Source: Mercenaria mercenaria (lineage: Eukaryota > Mollusca > Bivalvia > Venerida > Veneridae). Taken from it: a stretch of DNA of 64,000 bases. Each line of letters begins with the position of its first letter. Position 1 is the stretch's first letter. Position numbers and translations under genes: made by a program. The stretch covers positions 41,692,501 through 41,756,500 of the forward strand of contig NC_069373.1 in assembly GCF_021730395.1 (NCBI RefSeq), written 5' to 3'. This document shows, piece by piece, positions 32,690 to 44,935 of the stretch. A model generated the notes under the pieces. It worked only from the letters and a program-made list of their open reading frames with translations, ran no database searches and was not told the origin of the DNA.

Positions 32690-33850
32690 ACCTACTATCA
32701 CTACAATGCTAATTAAACGAGTATAGCATTGTGATTTCATATGATCTCCATTAATAAAGGCTTATTGTTCAAGAATGCATCACGCATCGTCCAGATTGAG
32801 GAACGCTTATTGAAATATTGTTGTTTTTTCCACTCGCATGTGTTGACAATCAAACGTAAAGTGTCAAAGACGTAACTGCAGTGCTTATTGGCTGAATACA
32901 ATCACCTCGGATAATTTGATTAGCTTTCACACTTCTCGCAAAACTCTCACAAGTACCTGAAGTAGGCGGAGCTTAAATTAAGCTATCAGTGTGTCACCGT
33001 GTGTATGTCGGTGTGTATTCGGCACTCATTTTGACATCTTGCAAATTGTCAACAGTCCGAGTAGTAGTAACTGGTGAGTGCAGATCCAAATAAATCGGGT
33101 GTTTCAGGTTAGATTTTGTTTGGCAAGGATTGACATGTCCGATGATTTTGGACTCTGGCGATGCTGATATGGACTGGAGTATTCAGAGTTAAAATTGTTC
33201 GAAAACATGGCAAACATATATGTCTATTTTTATTCCTTCAAGCATGCATAGATGTCTGTAAAACAAAATGCTATATATGGTGCAAAAATTAAGTATTTTA
33301 TGGTGTTAAAGTTCGGGCTAGTGAAATCGGTGTTGGGCTTGGAAAATTTCCTATCTTGTAGCCCGAACGGGCAAGTGGATTCAAATCTGAATTTCGTACA
33401 CTGTGTACAAAAATATAATTAAAATACTCCTGACAACCACATGTCACATGTACACTTTCTACCATTTTGATTTTATATGTCCTTGGTATTTTCGCATTAA
33501 AGATGTTGTTCAACTTGTTGTAGTTGTAGAATTACTTTTAGGTTACATACCACTATATTTGTTTATTTCCGGAACACTTAGGAACACTATGTCTGTTTGT
33601 AAAAATAACAGTTCAATTATAATAATATTGGTAAAATTATGTGAAATGTTCCACATCCAGTTCTTGACAATTTACTCTGTGCACCTGAAAGAGCTGTCCC
33701 TTCTGAGAACCCTGACCTTTGAACCTTTGTATGTGACCGTTTCGGAAATTATGGTACCAAGGCGGGAAGTAAAGGGAAGCGGGGCATTGTGGGATCGTTG
33801 TTCCTCCAAATCGGGCCTATTACAACAGACGTCATAAACAAAAAATTGGT
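32690..33850. other. Intergenic; nothing firm
   Basis: Two stretches, one at about 32470-32530 (in the preceding interval) and one at 33307-33385, share 'cgggcta' and 'aagccc' motifs in opposite orientation and may be the arms of an old element. A 144-codon plus-strand ORF at 33403-33837 has no recognisable domain and mixed composition, so it is not called a gene. Confidence 0.35.
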
Positions 33851-36008
33851 CAGGGCTCACGCTGTCAGTCGCCATTATCGCCATTTGCGATTATTTTATT
33901 TAAATGACAAATATTTTTTCATTTTGGCGACAGCAACTGGCGATTATTTTATTCAAAAGCTACATAAATAATTATGCCAAGTGAGACAGTAACCCACGAT
34001 CAGCTAGTGACAGTAGTGTAGAAAATCAGTAGAGCGGACTGTTTATTACCTCGTTGTATTCCAAACACGCGTCAATTATATTATAAACTGACATAACTGT
34101 CGAACATTTCAAAATATCTTTAATCAGAATCTAGGTCAGATCTATACTCTCATTATGTGTTTTTAATCTGAAATGAAATTGTTCGAAGTGAAAAAAATCT
34201 TTTTTTTTCGAATTTTCAAGATTTGAAAAAAACGCGAATTTGATGAATACAGGCCAGATATTTTTAAGTTTATTTTTCTTACCAAGACAATTCTGGCATA
34301 ATAAATGTTTGTTTTGCACACTAAATGTAATTATCGGGTCTTGTTTCTATTTTTAGAAATATGGCCAATACGGGCAAGCTAAAAAAAATCTACAAATAAA
34401 TTTGCTTGGATACCGTCATTAGCGTAAGTAAAAACATTCTAAAACACTTAAAAGTTAGTGTATTTATTGATTAAAGCATTAAAAACTTGTTGACAAAAGC
34501 TGTAATTCAGTAGTGTGCAAAGATGCCAAATACCACGCATTTTTGCGACCCGATTGTTTTGTACTTTTCGAGCAATTTAATTGCAGTTTTGATCAAAAGA
34601 ATCATGAAAACACTTTTGATATGTATAAAGAAAAAGTATAAACATGAATGATTCTCAAAGACTCGGTAAACTTTCCATTGTGTGCAACTGTGCCAATATT
34701 GTGTGTGCATGAATGGAGCTAATTGAGCCATTGTCCAGTCCATAATGTCACTCAGTATCAACCATTTCAGCTGCCTTACACAAACTAAATACGTGCCCTG
34801 TGAATGCCTTCAAAATCCATCAGAATATAGCATTTTAAACATATTTATAGTGGGACCCCACCACCAATATTAGGAGGTATTTTTCCTGAATCCCTGATTC
34901 CCACACCCCCAGTTGTGGCCTACTACTTTATAAAGCAATTTAGAAAATATACATGTTGAAATCTATTATTTTTAGCTCAACTATTCGAAGAATAAGTAGA
35001 GCTATCCTACTCACAACGGCGTCGGCGTCACACCCTGGTTAAGTTTTTCGTACCAGTCCACATTTTGACAAAGTCTTTTGAGATAAAGCTTTGAAACTTT
35101 CAACACATGTTTACCATCACCATGTCCAGTTATAGGCAAGAGTACATAACTCCATCAAGCATTTTGGTTGAATTATGGCCCCTTTTTGACTTAGAAATCT
35201 TGGTTAAGTTTTTCGTACCAGTCTACATTTTGACAAAGTCTTTTGAGATAAAGCTTTGAAACTTTCAATGCTTGTTTACCATCACCATGTCCCGTTGTAG
35301 GCAAGAGTACATAACTCCATCAAGCATTTTGGCTGAATTATGGCCCCTTTTGACTTAGAAATCTTGGTTAAGTTTTTCGTACCAGTTTATATTTTGTGTA
35401 AAGTGTTTGACATATAGCTTTGAAACTTTTATAACTTGTTCAGTATAATAGTCTCTATCAATAGGCAAGAGTACATAACTCTGTCATCTTCTTTGGCTGA
35501 ATTATGGCCCTTTTTGAACTTGGAAATTGGTTCTGTTTTGTATATGTCCATGTTTTGTCAAGACTATTTGACATATGACTTTTAAACTTTCAACACTTGG
35601 TTTATCAACATGATTTCCATCTGTAGGCAAGAGTACATAACTCTGTCAACTATTTTTACTGAATTATGGCCCTTTTTGGACTAAGAAATTAGTTAAATTT
35701 TTCATACAAGTCCATATTTTGCCTGACATATAACTTAACATATTTGCCATTTATTGCAAGACTAATCGAAATCCACAAATACAGGAACATTTTTTTGTTT
35801 AATTCATTTTTTTCTTTTGTCTGAAATCTATGGAAATATTTTGACCCCGTTCTTCAATCAATTCTTCAAATAGTCGAGCGCGCTGTCATCAGACAGCTCT
35901 TGTTATTTTTATAAAAATTGCACGCAAAGATACGCATCAGTTTTGTCTATTATTTTTTCATAGGTTAAAAAGTTGGCTATAATTTTTTGGAGGCCAGTGT
36001 GAGCCCTG
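33851..36008. mobile_element. Possible hAT-like non-autonomous element with a nested repeat element
   Basis: The ends are inverted: cagggctcacgctg at the left and ccagtgtgagccctg at the right. CAGGG-type ends are typical of hAT transposons. The flanking 8-mers do not match as a duplication, so the call is tentative. It encloses the tandem-core element at 34978-35905. There is no transposase frame. Confidence 0.5.
34978..35905. repeat. Tandem-core element T1 (~165-bp monomers)
   Basis: Four or so monomers of about 165 bp, each with 'ggcaagagtacataactc' and 'tgaattatggccc'. Spacing between copies of 'aagtttttcgtacca' is 165 and 164 bp. The left arm holds 'acggcgtcggcgtcac'. The right end has a hairpin, gctgtc-atca-gacagc, then tcttg. 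The layout resembles pearl/Helentron-like molluscan elements. Confidence 0.75.
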
Positions 36009-36009
36009 T

Positions 36010-37084
36010 TGGCGAAAACAATGTTAACAATGAAAAATACAGGATTTTGGTTTAATTGGATAGAAATTTAAGTATTTCAACTATTTTGAAAGTATGCTCA
36101 ACCAAAATTCTATGCATTCTGGATAAATTGATTAAAATTTGAACTGAAAATGAAAGTAGGTAGTCGGTTCTTTGTAAACAATGTTCAGATGGCGCTACAG
36201 TGCAAAACAGAAATAACACAAAATTACCAATGACACGAGAATACCGCGAACGACTACACTGTGCTAACTTTCATCACTAGACTTCAGTTTGAGTTTATAT
36301 GATTTTCCTGTTGTGCTTGGCAATCTTTAAATTGACAACTGGCACATTACTAAGAAACGATCATGGCTATATGAATGTCATGACTAAACAGCCATTTTTT
36401 AAAAGCTTCTACAAATAAATTACAACCACATACTTGTAAGTTATAAATATATAACAAATTATTATCGGCAAAAGCTTCTCTCACCTGGACTTTAACGGAT
36501 GTAGAGTGGGCAAACCAACGCTTGGTGTATATCACGTTTTTCTGGGAATTTCTCAATATATATTTAAAATATCATCTCTTCTGAGTCCTATTTCATTTGT
36601 TTACATCACGCGTGATTTTATCCAAAGTGCGGTTCAATGCCGGTATGGTCACGTGTTAAGTTTTGTGTTCTACTCCCATTAAAACAGATTTTCTGGTAAA
36701 ACAGGTATTAAAGAAGTAGCTGGCGGACGGAAACTTGGAGAAAAAAACATTTTTCTTTTTAATTATTTTAATTCTTTATATTTGAATAAACTATAGACCC
36801 TTATCATGGCATATGATATGGACCCACTGTACTTCACTTTATGTAGCGTATGCTGTTCAAGTAATTGATACACAATGTGGACAAATGGCCCTTTTGAATA
36901 AATTTCCAAGAATAATGGAAATATATCACCAGCTATCATCATTATTGATTTCATGTAGTTAAGAGTCACATAATTGTAACAAATTATCTTCAAATGAATT
37001 CTTTAAGATAATTGTTGTATAAAATGTGTTCATTCAATATATAGATGCAGAATAGAGAGGTGTAATTAACGTACATGTTTATTT
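36010..37084. other. Intergenic; nothing recognised
   Basis: AT-rich, with only short ORFs that lack motifs or context. Confidence 0.45.
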
Positions 37085-37765
37085 ACTTTGTCACTGCTTG
37101 ACTGCTCTTCATCAACTTGATCAATAGCATCAGTATAAGGCCCTCTCCAAGTCTTTTCAAATTTTGGTGCCTGGCCCTGTTTAGAGGCCCCTAGAGCTGT
37201 GAGTAGAAAAACCTTTAAATGACTTCTTCTCATGAACTGCTTGAAGGATCTTCATCAAATTTAGTCTGTAGCATCATTATAAGGACCCCTCCAAATTTTG
37301 TTCAGGTTTGGGCACCTCCAGGCCCCAGTTAGAGCTAAAACTAGAAATACCTTTAAACAGCTTTTTGTCATGAACCACTGAATGGATCTTCACCAAATTT
37401 GGTCTGTAGCATTATTTTTAAGATTCTCTTCCAAACATGTTCAAATGGTGGCCCCTTTGAGGCCTACTAGAGCTTAATATTTAAATACCTTTAAACAACT
37501 ACTTTTCTTGAACCACTGAATACAGATGACCATTTTAAAGAGACCTTTCCAGAACACCCTTAGTCTGTGTGTATTTTTTCCACCAAATTTTAAAGACCTA
37601 AGAAGAATACTAGTATAGAATTTGAATTGTTTGTCATCTATCACAATAATTCATGTAATCAACTTCTGCTGCCTTTGGAATTTTCGACTCCTAGAGTGTA
37701 TTATGGTCCTCTTCTAAAGTTGCACACTCGCTAGCCTCAGGTGAGCGATCTAGGGCCATCATGTT
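37085..37765. repeat. Tandem-core element T2 (degenerate)
   Basis: Three to four diverged monomers of roughly 130-140 bp share 'aaatacctttaaa', 'tgaaccactgaa' and 'caaatttggtctgtagcat'. The right end reads 'gcctcaggtgagcgatctag'. It is non-coding. Confidence 0.6.
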
Positions 37766-37837
37766 CCACTTGTTAATAGTTATTCATTCATTTCCAGTAT
37801 GCAAATAATGGCACACCTCCTTTGTCCTGGATATATA

Positions 37838-38107
37838 TTTGTTTGTTTGTTTGTTCTGGGTTTAATGCCATTTTTCAACGGTATTTCATTTACGGCTGGC
37901 AGTTAACCTAACCAGTATTCCTGGATTCTGTACCAGTACAAACCTGTTTTCTGCAAGTAACTGCCAACTTCCCCACATGAATTATCAGAGGTGCAGGACA
38001 ATTGATTTCAGACACGGTTTTTTAATCAAATCGTCACAGAGAACATATGCCACACCCAGGGATTGAACTCATAACCCCGCAATCCATAGATCTGCACTCT
38101 CAGCTCA
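37838..38107 (-). repeat. SINE, near full length (family S1)
   Basis: The reverse complement of this block pairs with 66-291. Its head keeps a B-box-like 'gagttcaatccct' and part of a tRNA-like region. Its 3' end is 'gcattaaacccagaacaaac', with the tail at 37838-37855. Confidence 0.82.
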
Positions 38108-38109
38108 TT

Positions 38110-39600
38110 TTCTTTTTTTAAATAATTGTTTTCCAGTTAAATCTCCAAGTATATAACTGTGTTCACCTTTACATTTTGTAAACAACAGACAGTAATGCAA
38201 TATGCTTTTTGAACTATTTAAAATTTATAAAAAAATCCACTTTTTAAAATTACCCTTTACCCAACTTTTCCTTCAAAATGCCATGCAATTCACCTACCGG
38301 TACCTGTACCTGTGGGCCCTGGCCCTCTCTCCACTTTACTTTATCCCCAAAAGTGGAGCTAGGGCCAAGGTGGTAAAGATCTGTTAATGCAGCTTTAGTT
38401 TCTTTAAAACTGTTTTGTGTTGAAAAGAAAAAACATGATTTTTTTCTTTTTTTTGAAATTCCACACCATATCATATTTAAACTTAGTAAAATGTTTCTTT
38501 ATTTTAGGACTCAATAGTCAATGCACTAAAAAATTCTAGAAAACATAATATTTTGCAAAAAGTTTTAAGCAATTCTTAATTACATTTGTATCATATAATA
38601 ATATAGTTATCATAGAATAAGCTATGTCATCTTAAACTTATATATATTTTTAAGCACATTGTACATGTATATAGCTTATATAACCCAGGATAAGGCTAAC
38701 ACATTTATGATTGGGTAATTGTTGTTTTTTTTTTAAGTAGGATCTATTAAATGTATCATTTATTAATGCAAGCTTAATTTAATTTAGATAGATCTGTTGT
38801 CAGCAACATAAACTGGAGAACCATTCATTTTAGATTTTAGACTTCTTTGACTTCAAGTATGTCTTTTGTTTACTTAAATTTATACCTTGACTATTTAATG
38901 CTGTATATTGTTTGTTTGGCCTCAGGTCAATCTATATTTAGACTTAACATTGGTACCCGGCTTTAACTACCTTTAAATCAGACCATTTACGGGTAAGAAT
39001 ATAATAACATAGCTGATCAGGACAGGTGTACTAAACATAATCTCGTGATTTGAAACGTGACAGAAACCGATATTGGTGTAGAGCTCTGTATTATATACCA
39101 GTACTGCAGTTAAAATCTGTGACTCCTGTATCGCACAGTTAAAGTCTGTGACTCCTGTCTGTTGGCAGTGTATTGGGGTTTCTAGGAAATTATTTAAAGG
39201 AAAAAAAAGCGATAAGAAAAAGTAGGTGTGGCAGGATAAGTCAGTTGTAGGCATTTTGTTTAAGGTAAGTCAAAGGTTTTAAGCAAAATTTTTAATTACT
39301 TATCAATCGTAATGACTTAAGTTAGTTGAATGTGAGGTATGTTGCAGTGTTTTATGTAGTGTCATACTGTAGGCAGTGGAAGTGTCATACTGTAGGCAGT
39401 GGAACTAAAAATACAAACTTCAAGTAGGCACTGCCTATTTTAGATATGTGTAGTTAACTACATCAAAGTTCTCGGTCTGAAAAAATATTTAAAATAATAT
39501 TATCTTTTTCTGAAAAAGAGTTATTTGAGCTGAAAAAAAAAGATCCCTGGTAAAATATTTGGATTCCTCGCTTGGCGCTCAGCATTAAGGGGATAGTGCT
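38110..39600. other. Intergenic; nothing recognised
   Basis: No supported ORF. A 24-bp direct duplication ('gtgtcatactgtaggcagtg') sits near 39360-39404, and a 22-bp one near 39114-39160. Confidence 0.45.
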
Positions 39601-39605
39601 AGGAC

Positions 39606-39780
39606 TGGTCAATCCAGTGTCAGTATAATGTGACTGAGTGGGGTATCATGCCACATGTCTACGGCCTGATATTCCAGTGAGGCACACTATAAAGTTGGGC
39701 ATTGTGCTCACTGCTACAAGTAGACACTGTTGTTTATATGACTGAAAAATTGTTGAAAAAGACGTTAAACCCGAACATAC
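39606..39780 (+). repeat. SINE-like repeat, 3' part (family S4)
   Basis: Ends in 'tgaaaaattgttgaaaaaga' then 'cgttaaaccc' and an A/C-rich tail. This 3' segment resembles that of family S1, while the body ('gtaatgtgact' to 'cactgctacaagtagacac') is different, which suggests a shared 3' module. Confidence 0.6.
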
Positions 39781-40474
39781 ACACACAAAATATTTGGAAA
39801 AAATGGAGAAAACTCTGCTAAGACTTTATTGTAGGCTTAGATGACATGCAGACCATGCATCTTTTACCTGTAGGCATGAATCTTGCATTATTAATACACA
39901 TGTGGATTAGCAATCTGAAAAGAAAACTATGTATAGATCAAATCAGTTAATGCCCTGGGGAAAATGTGACATTTTTTTGTTGTGAAATTTGTCAACAAAC
40001 AGACAAAACCTACAAAATTCCACTAGGTAAAATCTGTTGAAAAAGCTACAGATGGAAAGAGAACAATCCCTGCTACCCATATATATGCGTCAAAGTATGG
40101 GAAAAATATATAGAAATATGAGAAATTCAAATGACTGTGTTATCCTACATAGTATTTAACATAGATGGCTTACTTTTCCATTGCACTGATATAACATAGA
40201 CAGGATTAGGATTGACAAACGGTGTTCACTCAAAAATTTCGCTCTATAAACAGATTGTTTCTCTTGTGTAGGAAGGCTTAGGGTAAGTCTATACAGTTGG
40301 ATTACTAGGTCATCTGTGTTTAAACGTTTACAACCCAAAATTTCTCTACTTACAAACTAACCTTTCTAATATGGAAACCTGAGTTAAGGTTACAAAACGA
40401 AATTTTTAATGTTTACAAACACGATGTTTACGAAAACGAACTGTACATACTGTGTTGTGAGTAAACTTGATGTG

Positions 40475-40826
40475 CAGTCCATAAAATAAACAAACGTGTT
40501 TGTAAACATGGACGGATCCAAACGGAAGGGGAAGAAGCATTTTATAGAAATATTCCTATGGCAAAATACAATACATATCCGTAGCCCTGACCAACCTATA
40601 AACCGGGCCAGTCTATTTTATAAGTACAACAACATGGTTGACCCATTTATACGAGTTGTACTCCTCATAAAATAAACATGTTTGTAAACATGGATGGTTC
40701 CAATTTGAAGGGGATCCATGCTCAAAATAATGACAAAAGACAATACATATCATATCCGTAGCCCTGACCAACCTATAAAGCGGGCCAGTCTGTTTTATAA
40801 GTACAGTAACACTGTTGACCCACTAA
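40475..40826. repeat. Imperfect tandem duplication, ~177 bp
   Basis: Two copies, each with 'ataaaataaac', 'gtttgtaaacatgga' and 'ccgtagccctgaccaaccta', with the latter at 40580 and 40757. The SINE at 40834 inserted at the right edge of the second copy. Confidence 0.8.
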
Positions 40827-40833
40827 AACGAGG

Positions 40834-41120
40834 GGCCTCCGTGGCCGAGTGGTTAAGGTCGCTGACTTCAAATCACTTGCCCCTCATCGATGTGGGTTCA
40901 AGCCTCACTCGGGGTGTTGAATTCTTCATGTGAGGAAGCCATCCAGCTGGCTTACGGAAGATCGGTGGTTCTACCCAGGTGCCCGCTCATGATGAAATAT
41001 TGCATGGGGGGCACCTGGGGTCTTCCTCCACCATCAAAGCTGGAAAGTCACCATATGACCTAAAATGTGTTGGTGCGACGTTAACCCCCCCCCCCCCCCC
41101 CCCCCCCCTCTACCAGTTAG
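40834..41120 (+). repeat. tRNA-derived SINE, full length (family S3)
   Basis: The head has an A box 'tggccgagtggttaagg' and a B box 'gggttcaagcct', like a class II (Leu/Ser-type) tRNA. It ends in a run of about 25 C followed by 'tctaccagttag'. A perfect 7-bp target duplication, aacgagg, flanks it at 40827-40833 and 41121-41127. The intact duplication suggests a fairly recent insertion. Confidence 0.92.
41083..41109 (+). repeat. Poly-C run in the SINE tail
   Basis: A homopolymer of about 26 C. Runs like this slip readily in replication and sequencing, so the exact length is uncertain. Confidence 0.9.
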
Positions 41121-41404
41121 AACGAGGAGTAACTGAATATTTCTGAAATAATATACATACCTGCTTACAGCAGAGCCTGTGCTGATAGTCAGGCTATACA
41201 AATACTAGTTTCATTTTCAAATTAAATTGTATTGCAAACAAAGAAATTCTTGTGTGGATTTTGCTTACAGATTCAAATATTTAACAGATTTCTTCTGTGT
41301 TACACCCAGACACAAATCATATTGGGGCTGTAATGGAGTCAAACTTCTGTTTTACACCCAGACACAAATTATATGGGGGCTAAAATGGAATCACACCATG
41401 TTGG

Positions 41405-42275
41405 TCTGTCCGTCCAGCAGTCTATCATGTCTGCTTCATCATCTTCTTAACCGCTGAGGAGATTTTCATAAAATCAGCATCAGTTGTTAACCTCATCAGA
41501 AAAACACGCAGAACGCACAATCCTGGTCAACAGGTCAAAAGGTCAAGGTCACTGTTGGAGGTCAAAGGTCAAAAAGCTTAGTTTGTGTCTGCTTTATATT
41601 GTCTAAACTGCTTAGATTTTCATAAAACTAGCAGCAAATTTTTACTTCACCAAAATACTGTGCAGATCACTCAGCCAAACTTACAAGGTCAAGGTAACAC
41701 TTGAAGGAGCTAAACTTCATGTCAGCTCTGATATCTTCTTTAGTTCGAAAGCACTGGGAAAAATTTCATATAACTATTAATAGCAATTTAAGCCAGATCA
41801 CCAGGTCCAAGGTCAAGGTCAGGCTTGGAGGTCAAAGGTCAAATAGCTTACCTTCATGTCTTTCTAAAGTGTCTGAAAGATTTTCTAAAAAACAAGCATC
41901 AAGTGCTAAGCATATGACCTAGGTCACTAGGTTCAAGGACAAGGTCACATGTTCAGAGCTTAAAAATCATGTTTGCCTTGTATCATCTTATTCACATCAT
42001 GAGAGATTTTCGTAAAATAAGCATCAGTTGTTAAACTCATCAAGACAACATGCAAGGAGCACGCCGGAGCCAGATCAGAAGGTCCAAGGTCAAGGCCACA
42101 CTATGAGGTTAAAGATCAAATAGGCTATACTCCATGTTTGCCCAATATCTTCTTAACCGCTAGAAGGATTTAAATAAAACTGGGAACAGTTGTTAACGTT
42201 ATAATTGTTTTTCCCAGATCTCTAGGTTCAAGATCAAGGTCACACTTGAAAGTCAAAGGTGTAGATCACATCATT
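41405..42275. repeat. Tandem-core element T3 with AGGTCA-type motifs
   Basis: Six irregular monomers of about 120-160 bp share 'gattttcataaaa', 'cagttgttaa' and 'aaggtcaaggtcac'. Two contain an exact AGGTCA-A-AGGTCA (DR1) at 41559-41571 and 41829-41841. The array is flanked by no clear inverted repeats. Confidence 0.75.
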
Positions 42276-42358
42276 GACATTTCCGATGTCAAAAAGGCAT
42301 TTGGGGGTGTTAATTGTCTTTAATAATGGCTCTAGTTTTATAGTGTATTGATGATGAC

Positions 42359-42566
42359 TACTGTGAAATCATTAATATTCGTGGGGGACTAATTTTCGTG
42401 GATTCGTGGTTCAGTCAATGAACGAAATTTAATCCCAATGAACAAGGAAAATTCCCATTGATTTTGTGTTCAGAAGTTGAAATCCACGAATTCATATCCC
42501 CACGGAATTACCGTTTTGACCAGAACATGAAATTTCTTGCCCACAAAATTAAATGATTTCGCAGTA
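42359..42566. mobile_element. MITE with ~28-bp terminal inverted repeats (M2)
   Basis: Left end tactgtgaaatcattaatat and right end aaattaaatgatttcgcagta are inverted copies. Inside are further palindromic 'attcgtgg/ccacgaat' blocks. TA occurs at both edges. About 208 bp, non-coding. Confidence 0.82.
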
Positions 42567-42569
42567 TCT

Positions 42570-43384
42570 GTGTTGTACTTTAGTTACTTTAAAAAAAAAT
42601 TTTGATGTCTTTTTATGGGAAAAAAGCTTGAAACAATAACTGAGCCCAACATGAAAATAGGGAAAGAGTAATACTATTCAATGAAGTAGATTTTCCCTTT
42701 GGCTCCTATATTCTCTTTTGCGGAAAGTATATTATTTTTTTTTCCCCTGTATCTGACAAAAAATTCCTGCAAAAAAGTAGTAAGATATATTTTTTACAGT
42801 TGTTAGTACATGTACATTATGTAAACTTACACAGAAAGCTCTCCGAACCATTTTGTTCTGCAGTACTGTACGACACACAAACCAAAAACTTTGTTATTTT
42901 GGTTTGAATTTTCTTTATTTTAACCAATATGGCCAAATTTCCCCCACATAGTGGACCGGCAAGGATCCATTTCATGCAGACACTGCAATAGCTTGTATGG
43001 TTATTGTGACTTTGTAATTTATTTATATTTATAAAAAATGTTGAATCTGTTTAGAAAGAGTAGAATTTTATTTTTAGTACAAAGTGTTCATCAATGATTA
43101 AATACAAACTTTACAAAGTTAAGATTTTATGATTGGTGTGCCCGTGGAAGTAAAGTTTATGATGCACTTATAAATTATACTGATACAAAGATTAAAGGTT
43201 AATGATCATCATCCTGTGACTTTTCAATTGAGACACATATAGGCCATAATAATATTTTCATTTGTTTCTCAAACCCTGTATTTTCTTTCTTTTTAGCGTA
43301 GTCAGACACATGTAAAAAAAAAAAACATTTTATGACATTTTAAGCTGAATTATCAAAATTTTTCAAATATTAGAGCTTTTGAAG
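42570..43384. other. Intergenic; nothing recognised
   Basis: AT-rich and without a supported gene or repeat structure. Confidence 0.45.
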
Positions 43385-43955
43385 TTTTGTAGTCACCCTT
43401 CCATCAGCATTTGGGTGTCCACATCCAAGTCAGTTTAAAGTTTTGCATGTAAGCATGTTTCTCAAACTACTTGGCTAAGTGCTTTCAAACTTCATACATT
43501 TTTATATCTTTGGCATCATGAGATTACCGCCAAGGAAAAGTTACAAAACTAGCTTTTATTTTGTCAAAAATTTAACTTAAAATTTCAGGTTAAAGTTTTG
43601 CATGTAAGCAGGTTTCTCAGGAACTATTAGCCTTAAGCCAAATGTTTTCAAACTTAATACATGTCTTCGGCATCATGAGATAACCTCATGTGGCAAGTTA
43701 TATTACTCTAGCCACATGTGTGCCCCTTTTAAGGCAATTTTGCTTGTAAGCATCATCATATCAGTTTCTCAGGAATTATTAGACCAAATGTTTTCAGATT
43801 TTCCTCACATCTTTGGCATCTTGGCAAGTTTCATAACTCTGGCTTACATAGCAAAATTATGCCCCTTTTTCTACTTAGAAATTTTTGTTAAAGCTTTTGT
43901 ATGAGGTGGAAGGACTTCAGATAGTCCAGTGCACTGTCATCTGAGACATCTCTTG
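43385..43955. repeat. Tandem-core element T4
   Basis: Three monomers of about 142-154 bp share 'gttttgcatgtaagca', 'tttctcaggaa' and 'ctttggcatcatgagat'. The right end reads 'agtgcactgtcatctgagac' then atctcttg, the same kind of hairpin-plus-cttg end as T1. Confidence 0.72.
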
Positions 43956-44357
43956 TTTGATTAGTTGTAATCTAAATGTACCAGTAATTGATTACATGTC
44001 AAAATTCTGTTTAATCATGACTTTCTGATAACTAATTAGTAATTACATTTAGGTTACATATATATTTGACTGGTTTAGCTTTTATAACAATTAATTAAAG
44101 AAATACTGTATAGCTAAACTGTGTTTTAACTTCATTTGTACATGATAGACGGTTATACATCCATCAGGCGTAATAGTTTCACAAAGGTGCAGCGCGAGTG
44201 CAGTTATTTCGTATGAAGTTTAAAAGTTGTGAAATTTAGATCAAATATGATAGAACTGTTTCTTCACGCATGTATGGTATCAAATGATAGGTTGTGCCAT
44301 TAGAGTGCAAATGAAATGATGGCTAATTATTTTACACAGTGAATAACCAACTCAGTC

Positions 44358-44547
44358 TTTCTGTAAATAAATCAAGGCAGTTGTGCTAAATTGTGACATT
44401 TCATTTTAAGTATATTTTTAAGTAAAACATTTGATCAAATTTGAAAGCATTATTTCTGTAAATAAATCAAGGCAGTTGTGCTAAATTGTGACATTTCATT
44501 TTAAGTATATTTTTAACTAAAACATTTTATCAAATTTGAAAGCATTA
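44358..44547. repeat. 95-bp tandem duplication
   Basis: Two adjacent 95-bp copies beginning 'tttctgtaaataaatcaagg' differ at only a few positions, so the duplication is recent. Confidence 0.92.
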
Positions 44548-44883
44548 TTTCTGGACTCATATATGGCGCTAAATACCACGTTGACGTGATATCAGCATAA
44601 TATGGTTGTGATGATTTAAGCACAATGCTAGTCATATCAGAATTCATTTTAAGTTGCCTATTATCATAATTATCATGTTGCCTGAGAGCTTATACATTAT
44701 CTGAAAGTAGGTGCAAGGCATTGTTACCCCTTTACAAATACAGAATGGTGGTTGCTAATTATCAGTGTAAGGTGAGAAAACCTATGAAAGTGATCAATAC
44801 TTAATTATATTAAGCGATTATAGTTGATATAATAATATCAAACAGTCTATATGTTTTATACACATTTTATCAAATTTTGAAGT

Positions 44884-44925
44884 ACCAGAGGGTGCAACCA
44901 GAGGGTGCAACCAGAGGGTGCTGCT
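44884..44925. repeat. 15-bp tandem repeat
   Basis: Nearly three copies of 'accagagggtgcaac' directly left of the MITE at 44936. Confidence 0.9.
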
Positions 44926-44935
44926 GGAAATATAA

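Noticed and set aside
33403-33837. 144-codon ORF as a host gene
   Set aside because: Hydrophobic AT-driven composition, no motif, no splice context. It overlaps the region where opposite-strand ORFs are equally long.
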